A DNA stretch of 64,000 nt from Acidimicrobiaceae bacterium (GTDB lineage Bacteria > Actinomycetota > Acidimicrobiia > Acidimicrobiales > RAAP-2): the NCBI GenBank assembly GCA_003164275.1, contig PLSY01000392.1, forward strand, positions 1 to 64,000, written 5' to 3'. The notes beneath the pieces are model-generated. The model had not been told where the DNA came from, made no database searches, and worked only from the letters and a program-made list of their open reading frames with translations. A program made the translations under genes and the position numbers. Numbering within the stretch: position 1 is the first letter of the stretch; every line of letters starts with the position of its first letter. Below, in pieces: positions 25,909-33,085 of this stretch.

Positions 25909-27225
25909 ATCCATGCCGTCGACCGACCCACCGGCGATGGCTGGCCGGCTACGGCGGCCTGGGCTCGCTCAGGAGCGATGGGGCTCGGGGGCAGCGCAGA
26001 CGGCCTTCCGCCCAACCTCCCGCCTCCGGGCCTGGTCGCCAGGATCGAGGCGTTGGTCACAGAGATTGAAGAGCTGAGCTCACAACGCGGCCGACCGGTC
26101 CGCCTGTCGTGGGCCGCGGCCCTGGCCGGTCGGGCCGACTTCATGGGCCTGCGGCGCCAGGGTCAAGTGTCGGCCAATGGGTCCTGTCGGCTGCTTCCCA
26201 CCCTCGACGGATGGATGGCCCTCAACCTGCCCCGCCAGGACGACTTCGAACTGGTCCCGGCCCTTATCGGGGGGCCGGTCGACGATCCGTGGGAGGCCGT
26301 GGCGGAGGCCGCCGCCCACAGCCCGGCCGCTCGGCTGGTCTCCCAGGCCCGACTCCTCGGCATGGCCGCGTCAGTCCTGCCGGCCACGACAGCCGCCGGC
26401 GAGAAGCCCTACGACGTGATCGACCGCTGGTCACATGGACCCAAGGACGAAGCCCGACCGATCAAGGTCGTCGACCTCTCGCCCCTGTGGGCCGGGCCCA
26501 TGGTCGCCCGGGTGCTGGCCGAGTCGGGCGCCGAGGTCACGAGGCTCGTGAGCACCGGTCGCCACGAGGGGGCGGCGTTCGGATCGCCCTTCTACCGCTG
26601 GATCCATTCGACCAGGGAGTCGCGCTTCGAACTCGACCTGCGCACCACTGGCGGCCGTGAGCACGCCGCCCGTCTCATCGGGGACGCCGACGTCGTCATC
26701 GAAGGGTCGAGGCCCCGGGCCCTCGAACAGCTCGGGCTCGGGCCCGACTCCTTCGACGATCGGACGTCCCGGGTGTGGCTGAGCGTCACCGGCCACGGTC
26801 GAGCCTCGCCCGGCCGGGACTGGATTGCCTTCGGCGACGACGCCGCCGTCGCCGGTGGCCTGGTCGGCCGGGACCAGGCGGGCAGGCCCGCCTTCTGCGG
26901 GGATGCCATCGCCGACCCCCTGACCGGACTCACGGGGGCTGTCGCCGTCCTCCGGGCCCTGCGCTCAGGCGGGGGCTGCCTGATCGACCTGGCCATGGCC
27001 AAGGTGGCCGCTCACATGGTTACCGGCGAGCCGGCCGCTATCGCCGCACGGGTAGGTGGGCCGGCAACCGTCGAGTCGGCCGGAGAGGGCGCCTGGGTCG
27101 TCCGGTCAGACGGGCGGACCGAGGCAGTCCTGGACCATCCCGAGACCATCGAGTGGATCGCCGCTGCCAACCACGGGCACGCTCAAGACAATCCGCGTTC
27201 TCAAGAGGCTGAGAACAGGACCTGA
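25906..27225 (+). CDS. CaiB/BaiF-family protein with rearranged domain order
   Basis: A 439-residue class III CoA-transferase-like protein. The classical start of the family, here IKVVDLSPLWAGPMVARVLAESGAEV, occurs only at about residue 190 instead of residue 5-10. Before it, residues about 85-180 (GSCRLLPTLDGWMALNLP and DDPWEAVAEAAAHSPAAR) resemble the small-domain region usually found after the first Rossmann part. After the Rossmann segment, with IAFGDDAAVAGGLVG, the protein ends near IDLAMAKVAAHM and a short tail. This suggests a circularly permuted or re-fused CaiB. The start is the leaderless-type ATG, not the upstream in-frame GTG at 25846. It overlaps the 27201 gene by 25 nt in convergent orientation. 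Confidence 0.8.
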   Translation: MIHAVDRPTGDGWPATAAWARSGAMGLGGSADGLPPNLPPPGLVARIEALVTEIEELSSQRGRPVRLSWAAALAGRADFMGLRRQGQVSANGSCRLLPTLDGWMALNLPRQDDFELVPALIGGPVDDPWEAVAEAAAHSPAARLVSQARLLGMAASVLPATTAAGEKPYDVIDRWSHGPKDEARPIKVVDLSPLWAGPMVARVLAESGAEVTRLVSTGRHEGAAFGSPFYRWIHSTRESRFELDLRTTGGREHAARLIGDADVVIEGSRPRALEQLGLGPDSFDDRTSRVWLSVTGHGRASPGRDWIAFGDDAAVAGGLVGRDQAGRPAFCGDAIADPLTGLTGAVAVLRALRSGGGCLIDLAMAKVAAHMVTGEPAAIAARVGGPATVESAGEGAWVVRSDGRTEAVLDHPETIEWIAAANHGHAQDNPRSQEAENRT

Positions 27226-28640
27226 CCGCCGACCACCGTGGCCATGACGGGAACGGGTCCGTCGCCGGCCAGGGACTCGGTGGTCGTTGCGGCCAGCACG
27301 CAGAGGTCGCCGGGCTGTCCCGGCTCCAGGGTGCGAGGCTGCCCGGGACGGGGCCCGCTGCCCCACCACCACCGGAGGGCGTCTCTCTCGGCCACCGCCT
27401 CGCTCGCCCCTAGCTGCACGCCGGAGGCTGTCAGCCTTCGGGTGGCGGCACGCACCCCCGCCCAGGGATCGAGGGCTCCGAAGGGGGCGTCGGTCCCTGC
27501 CGCCACGGTGACCCCGGAATCGAGAAGGGACTGGCCGCGCCAAAGGTCGCCCAGGTCTCCTTCATCCACCTCGCCCAGGTACTGGTCCCCTCGCTCGGCC
27601 ACGAAGTTGGATTGGGTGATGACCGTCAGCCCTGCCCTTGCCATAGGCCCGAGGAGGTCGCCGGGGACAATCGCACCGTGCTCGATCCGGTCGCCGGGAA
27701 ATGACCCCGCCTGATCCAAGGCGGCCAGGGTGAGTACGAGCTGAACCCGGGTAACGCAGTGCACTGCCACCGGTCGACCGGCCTGGTGGGCTTCCGCCAT
27801 CCAGGCGGTCAGCTTCTCCAACGACGGGAGCTGGGCGTCGGAGAGGAGCACTTTGACAGGTCCGACCGTCACCCCGGCAGTGGCATCGAGCAGCCGAGCC
27901 GTGGTGTCATCCAGCTCGGTCGGCTCCATCAGATGCAGGCGTTGGCCGATGTCGCCGCTGACCACAGCATTGGCCAAGGCCACGGCCTCAGCATTGGGGC
28001 GCTGAGGGGTGGCATCGGTCCAGCCGGTCACCCCGAAGGCCAGAGCCTCCAGGCTCAAGGCCCGAAGATCGCTGGGTCGGACGGCGGAGAATCCGGTCGA
28101 GGCGCCGAGGCGCTCAGACAGGAACGAGTCCATGCGCCACAGACGCCCGGTTGGGCGACCGTACCCTCCTCTCTCGATGCCGGGATGGTCGGCTTCGTCG
28201 GCCCTGACGGCGGCCAGGCCGGCCGAGTTGAGCGTCCATAAGGTCCCGCTCCGGTGCTGGACCCGGACCGGTCGATCCGACACGATGGCGTCGAGTGAGG
28301 CCGAGTCGAGCCGGCCGGCCACCGAGTCGTGGTAACCGACGGCCCGAACCCAGTGATCCGCCGGTTGAACCCGGGCCGCAGCCTGCAAGGCGGCGGCAAA
28401 GCCGGCGGCATCACGCACCGCGTCCGGACCGACTGCCACCGAGCGACGGGCAGCGGCTGCGGCGCGGACATGGAGATGATGATCGTGGAGACCGGGGATG
28501 ACCGACCCTCCTCGGGCATCGATCACCGCATCGCCCGGGTCCCTTTGCACCCGCTCCGCTACTTCGGTGATCCGGTCGCCGTCGACCCGGATTTCGGCCA
28601 CGGCGTCCCCGAGGCGTGCCCGACGCACAACCACGGCCAT
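27201..28640 (-). CDS. YtcJ-like amidohydrolase (amidohydrolase_3)
   Basis: A 479-residue metal-dependent amidohydrolase. GLHDHHLHVRAAA gives the HxH metal motif near residue 52-60, DRIEHGAIVP a further His, and VAAGTDAPFGALDPW the terminal Asp. The protein closes with GQPGDLCVLAAT, the sandwich-domain strand of the family. YtcJ-type members hydrolyse amide or related bonds, but few have known substrates. The gene is divergent from the crotonase at 28709, with 68 nt between the starts. Its 3' end overlaps the CaiB-like gene end by 25 nt, so the convergent transcripts are complementary there. Confidence 0.87.
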   Translation of the reverse strand: MAVVVRRARLGDAVAEIRVDGDRITEVAERVQRDPGDAVIDARGGSVIPGLHDHHLHVRAAAAARRSVAVGPDAVRDAAGFAAALQAAARVQPADHWVRAVGYHDSVAGRLDSASLDAIVSDRPVRVQHRSGTLWTLNSAGLAAVRADEADHPGIERGGYGRPTGRLWRMDSFLSERLGASTGFSAVRPSDLRALSLEALAFGVTGWTDATPQRPNAEAVALANAVVSGDIGQRLHLMEPTELDDTTARLLDATAGVTVGPVKVLLSDAQLPSLEKLTAWMAEAHQAGRPVAVHCVTRVQLVLTLAALDQAGSFPGDRIEHGAIVPGDLLGPMARAGLTVITQSNFVAERGDQYLGEVDEGDLGDLWRGQSLLDSGVTVAAGTDAPFGALDPWAGVRAATRRLTASGVQLGASEAVAERDALRWWWGSGPRPGQPRTLEPGQPGDLCVLAATTTESLAGDGPVPVMATVVGGQVLFSAS

Positions 28641-28696
28641 CAGCTCGGCCCACCGGGTGTGGCGACAGAAAAGGCAGCGGGCACAGATGGGAAGGG

Positions 28697-28711
28697 TACG
28701 CTCCCGACGTG
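28697..28711 (+). promoter_or_regulatory. Leaderless-type promoter, TACGCT before GTG
   Basis: TACGCT (28697-28702), CCCGAC, then GTG at 28709. The 15-mer GGTACGCTCCCGACG at 28696-28710 recurs at 29791 before the CMD-like gene, showing the same promoter form twice within about 1.1 kb. Confidence 0.6.
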
Positions 28712-29749
28712 CACGCCCGCGCCGACGAAGCCGCCACTTTGCTAGCCGGGTTGCGCTCGGGCACGGGCGACGAAGGACTCGGCTCCCCCTTCGGTGAGCC
28801 GATCCTGGTCATCGACGTCGACGGCGGAGACCCTGTCGACCTGCGGATCCCGAGCGGCTGGCCGTGTGTCGTGGTGGCCGTGAGCGCCACCACCACCCCC
28901 CCTCTCGTGCCGGTCGGGCCCGACGTCTTCTTGAGTGCCGCGGCCGACCCTCCGGCACCTTGGGTCGGCATGGGATCAGAGATCGACCAAGCAACGCGAC
29001 GGTTCGAGTCAGCCGTGGGCGCCAACCCCCAGGCGGCAACCGCCCTGGCCCAGATCGTGCGCCTGGGAGTGGCACTCGACCCCGCTCAGGCCCTGGTGGT
29101 CGAGTCTCTGGCCTACTCGACCCTGCAGGCGGGTCCCGAACACCACTCGTGGCTCGAAGATCACCCCGATCGTCGGGCTGATGCCCGGACCGACCCTGCT
29201 GTCACCATCGAACGACGGGCCGACGAACTCTGGCTCACCCTCGAACGGCCCGAGCGCCGCAATGCCTTCAGTGCCCGAATGCGCGACGACCTGGTCGCCG
29301 CACTCCGCTTCGCCAACCTGGACCCGGCCAACGGTGCCATCCATCTCCAAGGGAGCGGTCCGAGTTTTTGCAGTGGAGGTGACCTCGGGGAGTTCGGCAC
29401 GCTGGCTGACCCGGCGACGGCGCATGGGATACGAACCATGCGCAGTGCCGCATGGTGGATGAACGAGCTGGCCGACCGCATCACCGTGCACCTGCGCGGT
29501 ACCTGCGTCGGCGCCGGTATCGAGCTCGCCGCCTTCGCCGGAATGGTCGAGGCGGCGCCCGACACCCGCCTCATCCTTCCCGAGGTGGGCATGGGCCTCG
29601 TCCCAGGTGCGGGCGGGACAGCCAGCATCCCCCGACGGATCGGCCCGGCCCGAACGGCATGGCTGGCCATCTCCGGCGAGCCCCTCGACGCGCCCACCGC
29701 CCTCAGCTGGGGACTGGTCGACCGACTGACCGAGGACCACACCGGCTAG
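28709..29749 (+). CDS. Crotonase-family protein with N-terminal extension
   Basis: A 346-residue protein with a crotonase core at about residues 160-340. It has SFCSGGDLGEFG, GAGIELAAFAG (first Glu present) and LPEVGMGLVPGAGGT (second Glu in PEV), so both catalytic Glu of a true hydratase are retained. The first 150 residues (VHARADEAATLL to about ALVVESLAYSTLQ) are not crotonase. They include short helices and a Pro/Asp-rich loop, and I do not recognise the fold. The GTG at 28709 is chosen because TACGCT stands 6 nt before it; the longer in-frame ORF upstream lies over a promoter region. DpgC-like fused crotonases exist, but similarity cannot be shown here. Confidence 0.82.
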   Translation: MHARADEAATLLAGLRSGTGDEGLGSPFGEPILVIDVDGGDPVDLRIPSGWPCVVVAVSATTTPPLVPVGPDVFLSAAADPPAPWVGMGSEIDQATRRFESAVGANPQAATALAQIVRLGVALDPAQALVVESLAYSTLQAGPEHHSWLEDHPDRRADARTDPAVTIERRADELWLTLERPERRNAFSARMRDDLVAALRFANLDPANGAIHLQGSGPSFCSGGDLGEFGTLADPATAHGIRTMRSAAWWMNELADRITVHLRGTCVGAGIELAAFAGMVEAAPDTRLILPEVGMGLVPGAGGTASIPRRIGPARTAWLAISGEPLDAPTALSWGLVDRLTEDHTG

Positions 29750-29792
29750 GCCGACGGTGGGGTGCGGTCTCCCGCTCGAGCACGAGCGGCGG

Positions 29793-29798
29793 TACGCT
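29793..29798 (+). promoter_or_regulatory. -10 box TACGCT of the CMD-like gene
   Basis: TACGCT within GGTACGCTCCCGACG, the same 15-mer as at 28696. Transcription from about 29805 would give a leader of roughly 49 nt, ending in the ribosome site GGAAGGCGGGG before the ATG at 29854. Confidence 0.5.
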
Positions 29799-29853
29799 CC
29801 CGACGATCAGCCGGCTGGCCGGGCTCGGCTACGAACTGGAAGGCGGGGCGCCG

Positions 29854-30276
29854 ATGAGCGAGGACCCATTCAGCCATCTCTTCGACAAGGGAAACCAGAT
29901 GTGGACAGAGGTGATGGGCTCTCTCCCCCCGCCCAACGCCCCCGACGGATCGCTCGATGACCTGGCCAGAAAGCTCATCTTCGGGGAGCTGTGGGCCCGG
30001 CCCGGCCTCAGCATCCGCGACCGTCGGCTGGTGAACTTGACCCTGCTCGCCATGCTCGGCCGGGACAGTGTCACGCCCTATCACGTGCGGGCGGCCCTCG
30101 AGTCAGGTGACTTCGACGCCGACCAGCTGGAAGAGCTCTCCGTTCACCTGGCCTTCTATGCCGGATGGCCGGTTGCCACTGCCTTCGTCCAACTGGTCAG
30201 GGCCGAAGTGCGTCGCCAGGCCGCCGACCCCGATGCGAATGCGGCTGCAGTGGAGTCTGGCGACCCGGGCAACTAG
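29854..30276 (+). CDS. Carboxymuconolactone decarboxylase-family protein
   Basis: A 140-residue protein of the CMD/AhpD superfamily. The helical core reads LSIRDRRLVNLTLLAMLGRDSV, then PYHVRAALESGDF and LEELSVHLAFYAGWPVATAFVQLV. There is no CxxC pair, so it is not an AhpD peroxidase; it is nearer to gamma-carboxymuconolactone decarboxylases. His in PYHVRAAL and in SVHLAFYAGW fit the CMD pattern. The ATG at 29854 has a GGAAGGCGGGG ribosome site and a TACGCT promoter upstream. Members are small hexameric or trimeric proteins in ring-degradation pathways. Confidence 0.85.
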   Translation: MSEDPFSHLFDKGNQMWTEVMGSLPPPNAPDGSLDDLARKLIFGELWARPGLSIRDRRLVNLTLLAMLGRDSVTPYHVRAALESGDFDADQLEELSVHLAFYAGWPVATAFVQLVRAEVRRQAADPDANAAAVESGDPGN

Positions 30277-30607
30277 GGGAAGCCAACCGGCTGCTGCCTC
30301 ATGGTGGACCGGGTGAGGCCTTCGGCACCGGCTCCGACCTAGAGAAGGCGAACGCGAACGTCGCTGTCAGAGGGCAAGAGACACGACATCAGCCGACGAA
30401 CGGGTCCAGGAGCTGCTGGACGAGTAGGCCATCGCCGAGCCCAGCCATGACGACAGGCGGAGCATGGGTCGGCCCGACCGGAAGGCTGCCCGGACCACCT
30501 TCGGGCCGGAAGGCAACTGCCGTTGGAGACTTCTTTGGCTCACAGGGAGAACTGCCCGGCCGCCACTTGGGAGTCGCGGCCGGCACAACCGCCTGCCGGT
30601 GTACAAA
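30277..30607. other. Intergenic region without a convincing gene
   Basis: About 330 nt after the CMD-like gene. One plus-strand frame ends in SADERVQELLDE and stops at about 30426, which may be a remnant of a coding end, but no start or family pattern is seen. Upstream of the 30608 repeat I see nothing else. Confidence 0.4.
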
Positions 30608-30625
30608 CCGGTTGCCCCGGTTGCC
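30608..30625 (+). repeat. Perfect tandem 9-mer repeat in a promoter
   Basis: CCGGTTGCC occurs twice in tandem (30608-30616 and 30617-30625), just upstream of the -10 box of the 30706 gene. A 9-nt step is close to one helical turn, so this could bind an activator as a direct repeat. Confidence 0.6.
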
Positions 30626-30641
30626 TAGTAGACGCTATATT
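30612..30641 (+). promoter_or_regulatory. Promoter of the amidohydrolase gene at 30706
   Basis: TTGCCC at 30612-30617 and TATATT at 30636-30641 are 18 nt apart. The TATATT box is the best -10 in this stretch, and the leader would be about 57 nt. The -35 overlaps the tandem repeats. Confidence 0.45.
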
Positions 30642-30705
30642 TTGTTGCTGGCCGACACGGGACCCGTCATCCGAACAGCACCCACCCACGACGAGGGAGC
30701 AACAC

Positions 30706-31809
30706 GTGCGCCTCATTTCAGCCGATGACCATGTGCAACTGAGCCATGATCAAATCAAGGGACACCTCGCCTCCAAGTACCACGCGGACTACGACGCGGC
30801 GGTCGCCCAGTTCCAGGCAGCCATGGGCAAGTCGCTCACCAACGACGCCAACCAACGGTGGCGGCAACAGCGAGGTCTCGATCCCGGCGGCAACGTCGGA
30901 ATGGGTAGCGGCCGCAAGCACCCGGCGTTCGGAAGGCCAGGGCATACCGATGCCGTCGAACGGCTGAAGGACATGGATACTGACGGGGTCGACGTCTCGT
31001 CCAGCTACTGCGAGGTCAGCGCCTTTCGTTACCTGTACATGCTTGAGCGCGGCTCGCGTGAGGCGACCCAAGCGTTCAACACCACACTGTCAGAGTTCGC
31101 CTCGGCAGATCCCGACCGCCTGATTGTCTCGTACCAGATCCCCATCCATGACATTGAGAACGGGATTGGTGAAGTGCATCGAGCGGCGGCCGAAGGAGCC
31201 AAATCCCTCCAACTGCCGTTGTTTCCGGCCGAACTCCGCCTCCCCGACTACTGGGAGAGCCGTTACGATCCGCTGTGGACTGCCATCCAGGAGGTGAACC
31301 TTCCGATCTGCTGTCACATCGGGCTGAATACGCAACTCGAAGACCTGGCGCGACGAGATCCGACTCCCCAAAAGGGCATCTTTGTCCCACTCGTTCCCCT
31401 GACCTCGGCAGAGGCAATGGGAATGTGGATCATGGGTGGCGTCTTCGAACGGTTTCCTGGTCTCAAACTCGTGTTCGTAGAGCCGGGTCTCGGCTGGGTT
31501 TCATGGTGGCTGCAGACCGTGGACGACATGGTCCTCCGCCAAGGCTACGAGTTCCCCGCAATCACCGAGCTGCCCAGCCACTACTTCAGTACCAACGTCT
31601 TCTTGACCTTCATCGACGAGCCCGACGCTCTCAAGCTGGCCCGGGACCGACTCGGCGTTGGCAACATCATGTGGTCCTCCGACTACCCGCACCCGGTGTC
31701 GAGCTGGCCGAACTCGAGGGCGATCGTCGACGCAATGTTCTCGGGTGAAGCAGAGGACGAGCGTGAGGCCGTAGTCAATGGCAACGCCACGCGGGTGTGG
31801 AACCTCTAA
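30706..31809 (+). CDS. Amidohydrolase (amidohydrolase_2 family)
   Basis: A 367-residue TIM-barrel hydrolase beginning LISADDHVQLSHDQIKGHLA, with ICCHIGLNTQLEDL in the middle and IMWSSDYPHPVSSW late, so the Asp-Asp-His start and the Ser-Ser-Asp-Tyr-Pro-His end are both in place. GTG at 30706 is chosen because GAGGGAG lies 7 nt before it. GC content and codon use in this gene and in the next (TetR) seem somewhat lower than around them, which may reflect a different source. The relation to 24455 is close in the opening and ending motifs. It is followed by a TetR gene, which may regulate it. Confidence 0.87.
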   Translation: MRLISADDHVQLSHDQIKGHLASKYHADYDAAVAQFQAAMGKSLTNDANQRWRQQRGLDPGGNVGMGSGRKHPAFGRPGHTDAVERLKDMDTDGVDVSSSYCEVSAFRYLYMLERGSREATQAFNTTLSEFASADPDRLIVSYQIPIHDIENGIGEVHRAAAEGAKSLQLPLFPAELRLPDYWESRYDPLWTAIQEVNLPICCHIGLNTQLEDLARRDPTPQKGIFVPLVPLTSAEAMGMWIMGGVFERFPGLKLVFVEPGLGWVSWWLQTVDDMVLRQGYEFPAITELPSHYFSTNVFLTFIDEPDALKLARDRLGVGNIMWSSDYPHPVSSWPNSRAIVDAMFSGEAEDEREAVVNGNATRVWNL

Positions 31810-32104
31810 CTGTCGTCAGTAGATACGAACCCAACCAACCTCGACGTTCGCTCCATCTGGCTGATCGACGGGACCCGAATCGCTGACGTTTCGTGCCAGT
31901 CCACCATCGGGCACTCGTGTCCCAAAGGCATGGCACACCAGCCCCTGCCTGGCTCAAGCTAGGCTTGTTCGCTGGTCCTTGGCGGCTACTCCAAATCCCG
32001 TTGCCTCCGTTTGGGCGTCTGCTCATCTTCGAAGATCGCAGGCACAGGGTCCGAGGCCGGCCCAGTGCCATCAACTGCCGAGAAGTTGGGAAACTAACGC
32101 CGTC

Positions 32105-32773
32105 ATGAGTGCCGCTCAACGAACATCCACATCGCGCCAGTCCGACGCCTCACTCGGCCGAAGTGCTGAGGCCGACGGTAGACAGCGCCTGATCGACGCA
32201 GCGGTGACTTGCATCATCGAAGAAGGGTTCTACCGAGCGAGCTCCAACGCGATAGCCGATCGAGCCGGTGTGTCCTGGGGCGTCATTCAGTACCACTTCG
32301 GGAACCGTGAATCGTTGCTCTTGGCCGTCTTGCAGGACGGCACTCGAAGACTGGTCGACGAGCTCTCGTCTTCAGAGATCGTCGGTGACACGCTCATCGA
32401 GCGCATTCAAAGCTACTTCGAGATCCTGCAGTGCTACTACGGCGATCCACGACATCTTGCTTACATGCAGGTCATGCTCAATCTCAGCAAGGATCCGAAG
32501 ACGTCTCAGGAGACTCACGACACCGTGCTCGCCATCAGCGAAGAGTCCGATGTGCAAATCAAGCGGCTGACATCCACCCTGTTTAAGGGGACGGGCATCC
32601 GAAATCGAACGTTGCGCGACCTGGTGTTCCAAGTACTGCGGGGCGTCGCCATCAGTGAATCGATGACGCAGGCTCTGCCGTTCGACACATCCCGACGCAC
32701 TGGCAATCGCGCCGAGCAACATCGGTTGACGGCGGAGGCGCTGAGCTTGCTGATCGATCACCACTCTGGGTGA
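32105..32773 (+). CDS. TetR-family regulator
   Basis: A 222-residue TetR protein. The HTH is near residues 45-75: ASSNAIADRAGVSWGVIQYHFGNRESLLLAVL. The ligand-binding half includes YMQVMLNLSKDPKTSQETHDTV and LRDLVFQVLRGVAISESM. It is not close to the two KstR-like regulators of the window. The ATG at 32105 is preferred to the longer frame because the region upstream does not resemble TetR sequence; the ribosome site is weak. It lies between the amidohydrolase at 30706 and the tandem CaiB gene on the same strand, so either may be its target. Confidence 0.88.
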   Translation: MSAAQRTSTSRQSDASLGRSAEADGRQRLIDAAVTCIIEEGFYRASSNAIADRAGVSWGVIQYHFGNRESLLLAVLQDGTRRLVDELSSSEIVGDTLIERIQSYFEILQCYYGDPRHLAYMQVMLNLSKDPKTSQETHDTVLAISEESDVQIKRLTSTLFKGTGIRNRTLRDLVFQVLRGVAISESMTQALPFDTSRRTGNRAEQHRLTAEALSLLIDHHSG

Positions 32774-33085
32774 GTCCCACGGTTCATGCCGGCACGGCAA
32801 GGAAGCTCGGATAGCGATCGGGCACTCCCCCAGGTCAATCGGTGCAGGCGATTTGACGCCGGAAAGCCCCGGGCTTGACTTCGGCGACCATGGTGGCCGC
32901 CAGCGAGAGTGGCTGCTGTCTCGAGCGCTGATTCCCGAAGCGCCGCTTTCTCAGAACGCCGTTGACCGCCGGCGGGCGGATACGGGCGAGCACAGACACC
33001 CTCTGACTGAGGCCAACGAGAAACATAGTAAGTGGTAGAACTAGGTAGGCGGATCGGGAATACCGCAGAATATGGGGTGATACGG
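32774..33085. other. Intergenic region, 312 nt
   Basis: Region between the TetR gene and the tandem CaiB gene. No protein-like frame or RNA gene is visible on either strand; GGGGTGA at 33074 is the ribosome site of the downstream gene. A promoter for 33086 is probably here but cannot be placed. Confidence 0.4.

Noticed and set aside
30277..30607. Possible gene between the CMD-like and amidohydrolase genes
   Set aside because: Frames here have no start with a ribosome site and no family pattern beyond a short Glu/Leu-rich end.
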